The notes under the pieces are model-generated. The model made no database searches. It had not been told where the DNA came from and worked only from the letters and a program-made list of their open reading frames with translations. 64,000 nt of DNA from Euwallacea fornicatus (lineage: Eukaryota; Arthropoda; Insecta; Coleoptera; Curculionidae): assembly GCF_040115645.1 (NCBI RefSeq), contig NC_089550.1, forward strand, positions 3,472,001 through 3,536,000, given 5' to 3'. Positions within the stretch are counted from its first letter, which is position 1. Every line of letters starts with the position of its first letter. The position numbers and the translations under genes are program-made. Below are positions 15,201 to 30,200 of this stretch, piece by piece.

Positions 15201-18200
15201 CCCCTTAATCACAAACAAACACCAATAAAATCGCACAAAAAATCGCAACATTTCGTTAACCACAGGCTGAACAGTAACGGCAAAACGCTTGCCAAATTTA
15301 TGGGTTTGAAATGGTAATGGGTTGGCATTCCTGCCAAGGCGTCAAATCAGGAGCTATAATTTAATAATTTTATACCCCATACAAACGGCCATTTATTTAA
15401 TGTTAGTGCCGTGGAATGATAAATATGGGCAAATGCTAAGTACGTATATTTCCGAATGCATATCTGAATGCCTAATTTTAAATAACACCTAACTTGGGAA
15501 TTGCTATTTATGGTTTACCGTAAACGAGCTAGTGGTACCTAGTTAAGGTTTGAATGGGCATCAATACAGATAAATTTGCATTATTCGTGTGGTTAAAGTG
15601 AAGGAGAGACGAGATAATTTAGAAGCATTGAAGAGAATATAACTTGAAGGAGATACGCAAGGTGCCCGTTTTTGGAACTCGACCATGGTATTCTCGAACA
15701 CTGCGGGAGGTAGATTATATTAGGGCAACGTTTTTCGCTTTAATGCTCAAGTATGATATTTTTTAAGATTGGAAAAATCCGAACTACTCCTTGTAGAACT
15801 TTAATCCCTATAAGTCCCCATAAATTTAGTCGACTTGCTGTAATGGTTACCGAGATGCTTCAGCTCGATAACCGGGCACCCTCTATATCCATTTGAAGAG
15901 GCCCCAATCAAAACATATTACAGGAGAGATTTGTCACCTGAATTAAACCTCCGAAAATTTGGGTTTGTTGGTTTCCTTCTCGATTTGGAATTCATTCAAT
16001 TTGGTTAAGGACATGAGCTCTTTTGGCTGAAAGTTCGTTCAATTATTTCTTAAAGATTCTGCGCCAGGAAACTCAAGATCAATCGCGTTATTAAGAAGCG
16101 AAATATTAAAAAAAGAGAAATCAATGATCCCTCTTTGGATCTCGTTCAAGGTCTCTCTGTGCCTCCTTTGTCCCCGTTTGAGGCCTCCAATCCAAAGCTG
16201 GATTGACGTTAATAAAACTTCCTGCGAATCTTGAGGTGGAATAAAAAATAATTGAGTGACTAACCGACTCTTCAGCCGCCTAAGTTATTAGGAATAAAGG
16301 CGGAAAAAGTCATTTTTCCGACATCCTTTTGGCGCAGGTAATGGGGCCTCGAGGACTCGCCAAACCGAATTAGGAACTCAAATAATTAGCGACTCTTGTT
16401 TGCATGGAAATTTTTCTCTTTGCCCGAGATTGGGACAACTAAAGTAAGCCAAACTAAGTTAATTATTCATTAAAACCCCCGTAATAATAACTGTGGGGTG
16501 AAACTAGATCGAGCACGTTAATTCATAACGAAGTGCGGCGGTAGTAAAAACAAAAGCATTTAATTATGCTTCGTGTCGTACTGTCGTAAAAATATTATTT
16601 ATTCTTATTTTATAGGTGAAATATTAACATGCAATTGCACGTTCCTTGGTCTAAAAAGATGATAAGGCTTGCCAATGGCCGCTCATTGCGTGGCGTCATA
16701 CCAATGTTGAGCAAAGCTCAATTATTTGCAACTTTTGTAGCATTTGCATGCGTGTGCATTGTTCAACGTCACCATGCTAATCGGGCAAGGTGCACCCAGG
16801 AAATTTACCCGAATATATTATCAAAAATTCTCCCGGACGTAACTCCAGTTCCAAACTAAGTTTGGCGCGCAACTCTGGAAGTTTGGACAAATTTAGTTCC
16901 CAGCACGACGGAGCACAATAATTTCATTGTGATATTGCGTCGAACATTTTATCCGGAAGTTGGTACACATTTAAATATTATATTTTCCATGTATTGCCCC
17001 TTATTCAGCTTTACATATCGGGAAATTCACGACCAAAAAACAGAAAAATTTGGACCGTGGGCAATAAAGCTGCGCATTTAACTTTTAATAGTAAAAGAAA
17101 CTTTTTTGACATGCTACGGTCAAAAATCTAAAGACGAAGCAATTTGCATGGCCCATTTTAAAAATACCAAAGGACACGCGGCAGAAAGAAAATTATAATA
17201 ACGCCGGACATAAAATTGGCTGTAAAACGAATTAATTCCATGACTTTTTACAGAATATTATTCCATGATATACGGTAAGCTGTCCACTCCCTCTCCCTCT
17301 TTTGCGCGGGACCATTACACAGGGTGCCTCAGAAACGCTGACACAACCAGGGCCATTCAAATTTATTCCCAATTTACATAATTTAAAAAAATACTTTGGC
17401 GCCCTCTAGAATGAAAACAAGCAACTTGTTTTAAGGAAAGCTTAGCTCAATCGCTCTGCTTTTTATTCTCTCGCACCCGTTACTCGTGTGTAGCATTATT
17501 TTGGAGACGCCCTGTATAAGATCCTCCCTCTTATCACTTTGACCGCGGCTTCACTCGCACAGTTCGGAGACCCATCATATGAAACTGCTTGTTTCTGCAA
17601 GGAGCAGTGTTAGAGAAAGTTGAGTTTAAAACTCCTATAATATATAATGTAGTTTCACGCACTTACGATACCATAAACCTCGCCTACGGCTCGGACTACA
17701 AACTTTCGCTGTTGCGGGAAACTTCCATTCTATACTTGTTATGGGATATACTTACCGTACTTAACGCAAAACTAAAACAAACAAACTGAACTTACCCATA
17801 ACATTCAACCTGACCCTCAAATTCTTAGTCGGCGACTTGGAATAATCAATCCTGCATCGATACTCCCCTTCATCCTCTTCAACCACATTATCGATGCTCA
17901 AAGTGGAAGGTTCCGAGATCATCATGTAAAACCCCCTTGACTGTATCACCTTATCCTTCCAATGTTTGGGTTTGGCCTTGTAAGGGTCGCGAACGTCATA
18001 ACTGCAAGGAAAAAGGGCGTGATTCAATGTGAATGTTTTCTGGGCCGGAAAGTCATCAATTCTCGCCGCAAAAGCTCATATTACCGTACCAATCTTAAGC
18101 TTTATGTATACTGCATTCATTTATTTCGCATAATGGCGGCGCACCGGATAAATTAAATTCGAAACGGCGAAAATGGGTTTAGAAACCACTTTGCTAACCG

Positions 18201-21200
18201 TTCGGTGATTTGATTTTGAAAGAGTCTTTTCGCAATGGGTTTTGTTCCACGGTAATTGGTTAAAGCGAGTGTAATGGAGGGTGGTCAGGTAGTGTTTGTT
18301 TTGACATTAGGGGAGGTTAGAGCTATTTGTTAACTGAAAAAAAGTAGGAGTTGAGGACGACGTAATAATTATTTATCCCTTAAGACTGAAGGAAGATCTT
18401 GCCCGTAACCGATGTTTGAATTTTTATTTGACCAACGGCAAAAACTTTTCGGCCCGAGAGGCGTACAACATTTCGTTTCCGCCATGGAAACTACTTATAT
18501 TTTACTTCAGGTCAAATCAGGTTCAAACAGTCGCGATCCATTTATGCATAGAAAGTTTCCTGTATGGTAAGGTATATAAGGCGTTCGAGAATAAATTTAG
18601 GATAGAATAAAGTTCTAAAACTTGAAAATCACATAACTCACAAAAATTCGCGTCCGAAATTGACCGATAATAAACTGATGAAATATTTGAATAAATCGAC
18701 TGTTTTCCCCTGTCCGACATACAATTATACAATAAAAAATTACCACTTCAGTTTAGCAAAGCAAATCCGAGCGCAAGCACGGATTTTTCATAAAATTTTA
18801 AGCTTTGCAATTGACAGTTATCCAATCACGAGGCCACAGTGACGGGCGTTTATATGTAAAATAAGCAGATCATTCGGATAAACAAAATTCCCAAAAACTT
18901 TTTCAATTTGAAACGTATAGCAGACTTGAGCTCGAAACTATCAAATAAATATTTTAGCAGTCCATTTTATAGTCCTCCTTTCAACTGTATTTTCAAAAGT
19001 CGTTGAACAGAACTCCCCTTACCCCTCCCCCTAACGGACGCGTAGAACGTTAAAAAATAAAATTGCAAAGACTGAAAATGGCTTGGAAATCTGATAGGGT
19101 TCATTTAGCCGAGATTAAGCTCAAACGTAGAAGTATATAAGAAAAATTCAATTTTATTGACAAAATACTGATATCTTTCTCCACTAAGACCATACAACAG
19201 AGCCCAAATCTACTTGAAACTGAGGTTTTGTCTGACACAAAGAAATATTTCTAAGAATCCCCAGTTTACGTCCTTCGAAAGCATTCCTGGCACGGACACT
19301 TCAATAAACACTCACGTTTAATCTCAGTTTCAGACTTTGCGAAACACCGAAAGTAGAATAGCGCATTCCTAGCTCGGAATCCAATAAAATCAAAGATATA
19401 TCGAAGTTGAGAAAAGTAATAAACGGTATAAAATTAATATAAAGTTGAAAAAGTTGCTGCCGGATACGAATCGATTTTGCGACCATTTTCTTTAGAAAAG
19501 GCTTTTTAAAGTTTCGCTGCGTTCCGTGTTTTCTTCAAGCTGGATGTTGATAGTCGCTTTGTCGCAGCTGAAATGAGATAACTCTTAAGGAAATTTCGCT
19601 AAGAACAATATTGTTCTGTAGACTTTGTTCTAATTAAAAGCCGTATTCTTGGAAAAGCACTTTTGAAAAATAAAAATTAAGGAAAAACTTCTCTCTTGCG
19701 TATTGATCAAAAAACTCCGTCCAACTTGTTATTAATTTAGCATCGGTTTATTAGTTCCTGCAGTCCTGATGTTGAACAACTTTTTTATTCGATTCTCGAC
19801 AAGGACGTCTCGATTTTATTTCTCTGGACGAACGAAAAGTCTCGTCCTTAACAAGTCGGATTAAATTATTCAATGATCGTTCGTCAATTCCTTTACAAAC
19901 TTTTACGATAGTTATTTTCCTTTGGCGGTTAACCAACTGCACTGGCTGGCATTCGGAATTTTTTACTCTTTCACCCGGAAATTGCTCAAAAGACTTTTTA
20001 ATTAATTCCAGCAATACGGCTCTGAATGCCGGTACAAGACAATGAAGACGCTCTAGCCTTGATCTACTAATGAGCCCCATTTTTTTCTAGAGAAAAAACT
20101 CAATAAAACACGTCGGGGGTAATTGATGTCCGGGCGTTCCTTCCTGCAAATGAAACATCCCCCTTCCAGCTAAAAATTGAGGGCAGATTTTGCGCTTTTA
20201 GAAGTGGATTCAATTTCCGAATCAAGAGCCCCTCAGAGCATAAACTCTATTCAACTCTAATACTCACGGAGCAGGTCTATTGCAATAGTTTTTTAATATT
20301 ACGCCGTAAGAGCTCCGACGGGAATAATATTGCAGGTGGAGAAAAGCCTAAGGTGCAATCCTGGAGACCATAGTATAGTACAAAATATGGGACTTTTCTT
20401 TTCGGGACATAACTCCTGCAAGGGAACTGATATAATTTGCCGCAAAGTGCAAATCCCGAGGGATCGATTTTCATCAGACCCGAATTTGGTTACAAGGAGA
20501 TTGTCAAGTTTCAACAAGCAAGAAAGTAATTGGCCGTTTTGTGGGTTATAAGAAAACTTGTGAAAAAAATGTTCTTAATAGTTTCATTCACCTGTCGAAT
20601 CACTGGAAAATCGCAGCGGTAATTTGCACCAGTGCAACTATTGCGATAATTTTCCTTGACGCTCTAACAATAATGCAACAAACTGAAATATTTGAATCTT
20701 TCGGGCCTGTTCCTAGAAAATGGGCGCAATTAAAGTATCTTTTCAAATGCAATTCGTACTACCTAAATGACTATAACTTTTGACTACTTGATACTCATGC
20801 AACTAAGGAAAGCACTTGTGCAGTGCGTGCACTGCTTGCCCTCGTGATTTATTTCAACTCAATTTGCATTCATATAAACTTCCCTAAAAATTAAGGTAAA
20901 TTTTCGTTGCAGTCGTTATATTACCAATCAAGACACTTCTGGTATTTCATTGTTACACCGAACCCATCCCTGCCCAATTACAGCGGTATTTTGTGCCAAT
21001 GCAAGTGCCAGAAATAATATAAAAGTGGGACAAAAATTATCGATAATTTTTGGGAATGTTGCTCGGTCCAAAAATGAAAAAGGCACGCTTTCTAAGAGAA
21101 TTCCAGAGTTAAGAACTCCAGTTTTGAGTTTCTGAAGATGTGAAAACAGTCTTTAAGTTTGTACTCGTTGATTCTTGAACTGAAAAAACTGAAAAACTCG

Positions 21201-24200
21201 TGTTTCCATTCTCAGTAATGGAAGACATAAATTCCAAGCATATTTTGATCTATTTCCACGTGCTCCCCACAAATCCGTTGAAGACCAACTTAGATACTAA
21301 CTTGCATGCTTAGTAAAATCTAAAGCTGCAATAAATTTTCAGGACCAAGATACCTTGCATTCCAAACAGAGCAAAGTTACAATTCGCATATTTCTTGCAT
21401 ATCGTCTAAATATGTTCATGCATAATGCTGTTTGTTGCTCTCACCTGTTATCAAATAAACAAATTCGGAACTTGCCGAAAGACGGCACTAAAGTTGTGCG
21501 CTGCGCCAGGAAATGAAAGTCCTATTTTATAATCCGTACAGACGAGAAGCCAGTCTTTCAAATTGTTATTAAAATGAAACAAGACAAATGAACGCTCGCA
21601 AAATCCGTTCTAATAAAGATTGCTTTTAATCAGAATTAATTCAGAATAATTTGCCAGACTTCAGAATTAGCCTTTGTATCGATCGCGTTCCCAACTTTTA
21701 GCGCTAGACGAAATGGAACTTCTAAGTTTGCAGTCAATGAGTTCGAGACTTTAATTGCAACTAAATTGATAATAACAGTCAACGTTAATCAGCCCGAAGC
21801 TCGGCTAATTTGATGTAATTTAAATTGATGAAATCTTGCCTGTGTTGTTGAAGCTGCGCTGGAATTTGCTACAAGAGTATTATGATCCATCGCAACTAAG
21901 ACAAGGTCTTTCATAAAACTTTTCAGCGAAAAGCTTCTAATATCACTTAATAACTTTTAAAGCTCTTAAAAGATGTGGCGAGTAAATAAAACCATCATCT
22001 TCCACTACTCAAACCTTACGAGTTCCAAAGAAATACGGGAACTAAGTAAATTCCTATTAAGGAAGCTCCTGAGCTCAAGAGCGAATGGAAGAATATGCTC
22101 CATTTTACCAGGAAAGGGATGTTTCAATTGCAGGAAAAGGAGGAAGGAACATCAATTACAGGGCGTATTTTATTGGCCTTCGGATTGGAGATTCTTTCAA
22201 AAAAATTGTGTTCATTAAAGGGACATTGCCTCCAGATAAATTGAGGTTATGTTCGGGGAAACTTTCAAAGATCCTTACATGCTGAGTGAGAAACAACGAA
22301 AATCAAGAGCAAACAAAAAATTCATGAAAGAAATTATTTTGCAAGGGAGCGGATGGGCAACAAAACAAAAAAATCTCCTCGAAAGAGGGCTAAAACCTCA
22401 AAACGTAAAGGAACAAGTAGTAGCATAATGCTCAAAACTGTGGAAATTGGTAGAGGCTCAGGGAAACGAAGTGCTTCATTAATTTTGATAGAGATTGAAA
22501 TTTCGTAGTGTTCGAGTTTGAAAAAAAAACAAAAACACGTCGGTTTTGGCCTAAAATTGTTTAAACTTGGTACAAATTCGGAGAAACGAGGTATGTCCCT
22601 GGTATTCATGAATACTGACAGTTCATAAATATTAATTCTATGTGAAAAAATTAGGCTCCCATCAAAAGGGTTTAAAAGAGTTAAACTTCCAGGGAAAAAG
22701 TTCTAGTGGTAACTGTATAACACATAAAGTCTTATCAGCCAGCATGGTACTGGGACAATCAAGGTTGTACCGAGAAGGGAATGAGAAATTCATAAAATTA
22801 AATTTGTCTATTATAAAACACGATTATCGTATCACATTTGAAAAATTAGTTAAACCAAGTACTCGAAAAGTAACACAGAGAGGTATTCAATTGAGAAATA
22901 GATTGAAGAAGTATAAGTAGACGAAATGCTTTCTAAAAATGATTGTATCTAGAAATAAAGGGATACGATACGGGGATTACTTACTTACGTGACTTTTACC
23001 CCTAGATCGGCCCCTGTTTTGGCGTAATCTTTATAGCAAAAATCCAGTCCACGAAACGAAATTTTAGAAAGAAACTAATCTGTCGAGAAGACAACAGCTC
23101 TTTTAATGGTCAATGCTGGCCCCGGAGTTCCCCCAGAGGATTAAGCTTGTCCTCCACCAACATTCCCTAATCCTGGAAGACAGATCTGACGCCGCCGCAA
23201 TCTATTATCAAGCTTAATGAATTACTCGTAGAATGATCGCGCAGTAATTTAGTTGCTAGAGAACGTGCTTTAGCATGTTGCGACGTGAATGTAATTGCAA
23301 ATTTTCTTTTCTCTATATTAGAAGAGATTCGCCACATCAGAGATCCGAATTCACTTTCGGCTCATAACGGTCGGTGGCCTAGACAAAAGAATTCGTTATA
23401 TCGGTTTAAGGGCTGGAAGCCCAAACGGAATATTCCCTCTGGGAAATCTCCTGGCAAACGGCTAATCTGGGAGGATGCTGTATGGATCCACTATAAAATT
23501 ATCTGCGGTGTTGTTTAGTCAATCAGCGTTCGAGACGTGATGGGGGTTTTAATCTTCAACCTCAATTTAAAGCGTTCCAGGGGCGGAGATTGCGGTTTTA
23601 TTCTGACCACGGTAATATGGAAGCTAATGAAGAGAGAGTACGGTGAACTTTGCATGAGTTTCGTGATATGTTGCGAATTGTTCTCAGTCGTTTAGGGATC
23701 CAAAAGTAATCATTTTAACGGGGCTTAATTAGTTTTGGTAATGGTGGTTAGGAAATGTCTGACGCTTAAACCACCATAAAAGAGAATTTACAAAAACGTA
23801 AAAGATTCTCTAGATGAGGAAAAACAACATGAAAAACACTTGGAAAGACTCTCTTACCAGAATTTAATAGAAGCTATAAGGAACAGAATATTGAAGAACC
23901 AATATTCGACGACAGAAAATGTCATAAAGAAGCATATTCGATCTAAGAGTGAATCTTGGCGAGGCTATAACTGACGTGAGTGACTACCTAAAATAAGCAA
24001 TATCCGATTTCAAAAATAATCTTGAGAGAGTAATAAGCACCGCAATATGTGATCATAAAAATAGCGGTATCTAACGAAAGGAAGCTTTTGTGAGAAGCTT
24101 TCAGAAAGAAAATCTAGAAGAACACGTACATCATGAGAAAACCTTGAGAAAACGTTACCTATCTTGAGGAATACTCTGGATGAAGCGAAAACAAATATGA

Positions 24201-27200
24201 ATAAGGAAAGATCTGGGATGCGGTATTGAAGGAGAAATAAATGCCTTGAAAAAATAATGAGTGTACCAAAAACCTCCCCCCGCGGGAGGTTCACTTTTAA
24301 AGTAGTAATTACAGATGAGTAGAACTAACCTAAAGACGTAACATTGGACTTTATAGAAAATATTAGTAAAGGTCATCATAAAAAGGCAACATTAAGCTTG
24401 AGAGTAATTGATGAAGAAGCTATATTCTGTACAAATCACCATCAGTAAGAAGCAGTAGGATAATATTGAAGACGCAATGTTCGAAAACTTGATAGAACTA
24501 TAACTGCCATGAACTTGGCAAAAGTTTGAATTTTTATTCACTCTTGATGGTAATTACAAATGTTAATTTCTTTCCCAAAAAGGCCACGAATGTGATATGT
24601 TACATAACTTTCGTTATATCTAACGTATAGTTAATGCTATTGAAGCTAGCTGCTTCGTGAGTATCGGAAATAGTGACATCTTTCAGTATTATCCATTAGA
24701 GCAACGAAACAACACCAGTTTACAATAAAGTTTCAAGTTACTTCGAACGGCTCATTCTTTTGTCTGAGATGTCGAAGACTTCAACCTATATAACTTAAGG
24801 ACAAAATATCGAGGTACTCATAATAACACCATAAATAATTTGATCATATTGTTAGGGCATAATTTTTTTATATATTTCTTTCAGAAAAAACTGAAAATAT
24901 TTTTCTCCAAAATGGATAATTCGAAGGGACGCTTCCCTCTATTTAAACTTTAAACGAAAATTGACAATTTCCATCAAATCCGAAATCTCGATTCGACTTT
25001 CAGCTTCCAGACCGCGACGCCCTTTGGGACCAATTATCGTTTGTGCGAGCCAATTTCGCGGCAACGTCAATAATAATGGAAAGTTGATTGTGTTTTATAA
25101 CAAAAAACACTGGCAAACATAAAGCCCGCAATGCCAGACAGAAGTTTCGCTATCTGGAAACAATACAATGTCTGTAAGGGATGCTAAACTATGTAAATCC
25201 TGAACATTTGCATAATATTCCTTTAGTGGCGAACTGTTTGGACCTGTTTTTCCGTCTGTATTCAACAGCATAAATTGCGGTCTAATGTTCCTTCCCTGTG
25301 GCCTAATTTAACTAGGAGCAAGTGATTTAGGTTGGATGATGATAAGAGTTTTGGTTTTTATGTGAAAGTTCTAATATAGCAAGCCTTAGATCGAGTTTCG
25401 GTGTTATACAGAAAAGCGTAGTGCCAGGACCACAATACTTATGGCAAACATTAGAAAAGTTCTGAATCAAATTGTGTTAGTCTCTTTTATACTCAGTTAC
25501 AATTTTGTGCTACAATGTTTCTATAAAAGATGTTCAGCAAAGCTTCAAGATGAAATTAATGGTTATGAAGTGGAGCGTTCTAAAACTCGGCACGTTATGA
25601 TTTTTCAATTAAAAATCCGGAAAAACGGAAAGGGAGAAAAGGAGTTCATAAAACACCTAAGGGAGTAACGAATGTTATCCGGGGGATTATCCCGGACCTA
25701 ATCATCGACGGATTAAGATGAAGATTAAAAGCAATCTTTATTAAAGCAAAGTTTCGCGGGGATTTCGAGGTTTCATTTATCTTATTTAATTCCATTTATA
25801 CTTCTGCGAGGACAAAAGGCATTTTTTTCAATTGGATCCAGTCCTCTGGCGATCATTAATTCCGTCTAAATACCCTTCACGGGCCGCAAAAAACAACTTT
25901 CCATGTATGTCCCTCCTTAAGCGTGTAATGCAGGCCTGGAATCAGATAAAGCCGAGTACCGAATGTACAAAAACCAACTAAATTTATATTCTGAATGTCA
26001 CACGCACTAACGTATTCAATTTCAAGTCATGGAAGTTCCATTAATCATAAATGTAAACTTTTGGTAAAAAGATCGTTCCGAAATACGGCGAACCGATTCT
26101 TAAATCACTGTTTAGTTGTTGGAACTTTGGCTCAAAGTTCTCGGGGCGGAGTTTAAATTATATTTACCATGTCGGTATGGAGGAAAATTTAAATTAAATG
26201 GTGATGAAGTCGACTTTTCTATTTCCTAATGGGAATTGTTCGACATATTATGAAGACGAGGGTTTGCTGTAGGTAGAAGTGCACTTACCTTATTGTAGCT
26301 GAATAATAATGCTGTCTGATAATGTGATAACGATAAAAAAAAACAAGCTGGAGGTCGTCCTATCTTTTCGGCCTTTGGGTTACGATCGACATATGAAGAA
26401 ACAAAAAGCAATTCCAAATTTCAAAAATCTCTTTAGGAATGAGATTAACAGGAGGCGAAGAAAGCTAAAAAAATAGCTGACTCGAAAATCTTAAAGCCGC
26501 AGCGATAGCTGACTTAAGAGAAAGGGAGAGAGAGGAAGTTTAGAAAAAGCAATAATAAATTTCAAGAAATATTTAAATGTAACGTCGAAGCAATTTATAA
26601 AAGTGGAAAGAGACTTCAGAAAAATGGGTGATAACACAAAAATATTTAACGCATGTCAGATAAACTGTGAACCAACGTGTGAGGAAATTACTTTTGACTA
26701 AACAATAACCGTTATGCAGTATTACGCCGGTTCCTCGTCTGTAGCTTATTCGAAATTCTCTTACAGGTCGGATTTTGCTACTTAATATCTTCGGAAAATG
26801 ACTTTTTCGAGATTCCTTATGTTTCAAGGATAAATTTTGAATATGAAGACGGAGGCGGTATGGGATAGAAGGAAAATGTAACTTGTTAATGGTGATCAAA
26901 TTGGACAAAACTTATTGGATACTTAACGAATTTGTAACACTAATATTTTGCAGACCCAGATTGACCATTTCAATTTGAACTCTTTCAAAACCAAATAAAC
27001 GCGTATTGGATCCGTTCGAAACATGTTTTTGGACCCCTCGGAGAGTGGTTCAGGATAAGCCGTAGTAATTCGATCAAGACCCGAAAAGATATATAAAAGT
27101 CGGGCCTGCATCTGAGTGTCCGGCAATAAGGCAACAAAAAATGTGCCATTTGTAGCCGAATCGGGCCGGTGGCGTTCGTTCGAATCAATTCAAAACTTCC

Positions 27201-30200
27201 ATTCGGAAAAGTTTCCTTAATGCCACACATAAACGGGGACCGGCTGCAGAAGGGAGCAATAAGACACACTCGGCAGCCGGCCATAATAACCCGTTATGGA
27301 ATCCGAAGACGTTCTTGTGCGGGAAGATATTATAAACCGGCAAATAAACAATTCGCCATTAGTCAAGCCTGGAAGCCGAACGCTGCCCATAACTGCGAAA
27401 TTATTCGGCTCTATTTCTCTTTCTGGAACAGCCACCGGCATTAGTCGGTAATTTATCCCTGGATTTGTTGCAATTAACAATCCAGCCCTGGAGATGGTGC
27501 CGCTGTCGCGGTTTCTTCTCCTTTTCTTGCGGTTTTTAGCCCTGACGAGTTTCAAACTAATTGCCACTTTGGTTAATTCTCTTTCAACACCCTAATCATT
27601 AGAGTAATGAGAAATCTTTTACCCCCTATTTCCCCTCTTCAAATATCTCTGCACCGGGAATATGGAAACATTCACTGATCTGAAGTCACTCGCAATAAGC
27701 AATCGCTTTTCAATTTGCGAATTTAAATGGTCACGCATAATTAAATTCGGCAAGGTCCACTAATTGAACTACTAAATTGCGAATTTAATAAAATGGCAGG
27801 CGTGGTTCATAATTAAATCGTTTAATTCAAATTATTGTCCATGATAATGGCACATGTCTATTTGAATTAAATAGTCTCAAAGTACGTACTTTGGGGAGTT
27901 AACCCCGGGATTCACGTGGCGAGCTAAAATGTTATGTTTAGAAACTGTTCAACAATTATTGTCAAATGTAACGAGGTATTGTAATTACTTATAAGACCAG
28001 CTATAACATGAATAATAAAGTCTAAAATAAGGCTACAAGGCATTATGGTAATAAACGGTTCCATTTATACATGCAAAAATGTAAACGGGAGGCAAACATG
28101 CCATTCCTTCTATAGACATCTGTTATAGTTCCTAGGAATCTATTTTTAATACCTTTTTGAATACACGAGTGTTTTCCAATCATTTTTGACTGTTATCTTT
28201 TGAATTACTTGGTCGCAGTCTGCATATGGACCTGGACGTATTTGAAATTCCAGAATTTTTTACACTGAACTCCGATAACTACCTAAAATAAGCAGTAAAT
28301 CCAGGCGAACCTCTATAAAAAATTTGGGTGCTTCACAGTTAAAAGTTCCACAGGATGCTGAATACTTCTGTTTAAAATCTCCTCAACGATGAATCAAGTA
28401 AAACACTTTGTATATCCATTAAGCCACCATGCATTATCCATCTACCGCCTCAAAGAAAGTTGAGGATAAACATATTTGCAAACCATTCTTTTTTATGGAA
28501 TTTTTGCCGCATTCATGTTTTATGCGAAGTTTTATTCAGTTTCAGAGCATGCTCCTGAAACGTCGTGTTTCTCGTGCCCCTAAGAGAGCCCGTTTTTCAG
28601 CAATCCTTTAATCATCGAGGAAAACATAAAATAGGAAATTTTAGTTTATTTTAGTGTTAACTGATTGTAATTCTGAGCCTGGCAGTCACACAGTACTCTG
28701 CTTGAAAGCAAACACTTTTCGCTCGCTTTCGGTAGATGCATAACTTCATTAAGAAAATGCAAATACACCTCGAGGATTTCCACCTGGCAGCACACTAATC
28801 CGACCACACAACGGAATCTTTATGTACACGAAACAGGGTCCTTACTTTTCGTTACTAATAAGCCCCGAAAGATTACCCACAAGGTTTCCCCATTATTCCT
28901 GATGGGGCTGTTATAACGTAATTCTAAAAATAAAGCTCCGCGTTTCCGGAAGTATTACAAAGCTGATTAGATTTTTTCCTGTTTCTTTTTGTTCGCAGGT
29001 GAAAAATGGACCCGAGGAAACGGGGTCGAGTTTCTAAAGCGGTTTTCGCTCTCGGATTGGATCATTAACAGAAACTTCAATGATCAGTAGTTTAAACTCT
29101 ATTTCTAGGGAATGTAGCTATCGACAAATCATCCATAAGAAAAAATCGCTGCCGCTTTTTTCAGATAAGCTGTAACATGTGAATCTAAACCCGGAACAAA
29201 ACCCCAACAAAGACTGTTAATGAATCTTTTCGTATGTCGCTCAGTTTGATTCATGATTACACCACTAGAGCGAAAAAAATTACGGCCATTTTCACATCGC
29301 GGAGACGTGAAGTGCATCCGATATTTAATATAAATGCAAATCGTGAGAGCTCGTCTGTAATGGCAAAAGCGGTATCCCGTGCAGTTAAGAGACACTATTA
29401 TTGTATCTTGGCATTTTAATAAAATAACCGACATGGCTCTACATAGCTCTTTAGTTTGGTTTAATTTTGTGTTATGGGACCATCTGAAGCGTTAGTACTG
29501 CTTCCAGTATTATAAGAACCTCGTTTCATTTGCCTTCAAATGGCTGGAATTGTTTGGGTGCAAGGAAATGGTTTTCGAATTTCACGAACTACTTAGTAAG
29601 ACGTATGAATTTTAGATAAAGGATGAGTGGTTCACTCTAATGTTGGGCATTTTGTTTATCTGGCTAAAATGACGCATCTTCAATGAATGTCTTTGCAGTG
29701 AAAGACTTAAATATTAAAAAGGAAAATGCATCAAGCAGGATCTAAATTTGGTTTTCTAAACCAATTTCCGAAACTACTGTGTCGTGTACAAATCCATTGC
29801 TCCGCATGTTCTTTTAAAGAAGAAAAAAATCTGTGCTACACCTTTAGTTTCCGGATTGAATGATTGTCAATTTTTCACCAGACCACTTCAACAGCAATCG
29901 GAAAACAAACAGAAAACAGACAGGAAATATCCCTGTACGTAAAGTTTTGTCTTAAGATTTTTTCGAAAGTACGGAACGCTCCTGAAGTAGCAAATTTGAA
30001 GAGCAAAGAATTCCACAAGTAAAATTCCCCTAGAAAAATTCCACCTAAACAAATATTTTCATATTATTGTCCGCCCGAAAGGCTGCAAATAAACCAGCAA
30101 AAAGTGACACAACACACATATAAAAACTTTGATAATTTATACTCGCCCTTCTCACTTTTCCCCCCAGAGAGCCCTATTAATCACATTTATTTTAACATAA

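Noticed and set aside
19751..20080. 109-codon minus-strand open frame in the large intron
   Set aside because: Basic-residue-rich but with no domain and no flanking splice sites that fit the Ig gene.
22085..22920. Cluster of short open frames
   Set aside because: Overlapping frames on both strands without domain signatures; consistent with random openness.
23970..28300. Shared string ACTACCTAAAATAAGCA near 23981 and 28277
   Set aside because: About 17 bases with little similarity beyond; may be the stub of a dispersed repeat but cannot be supported.
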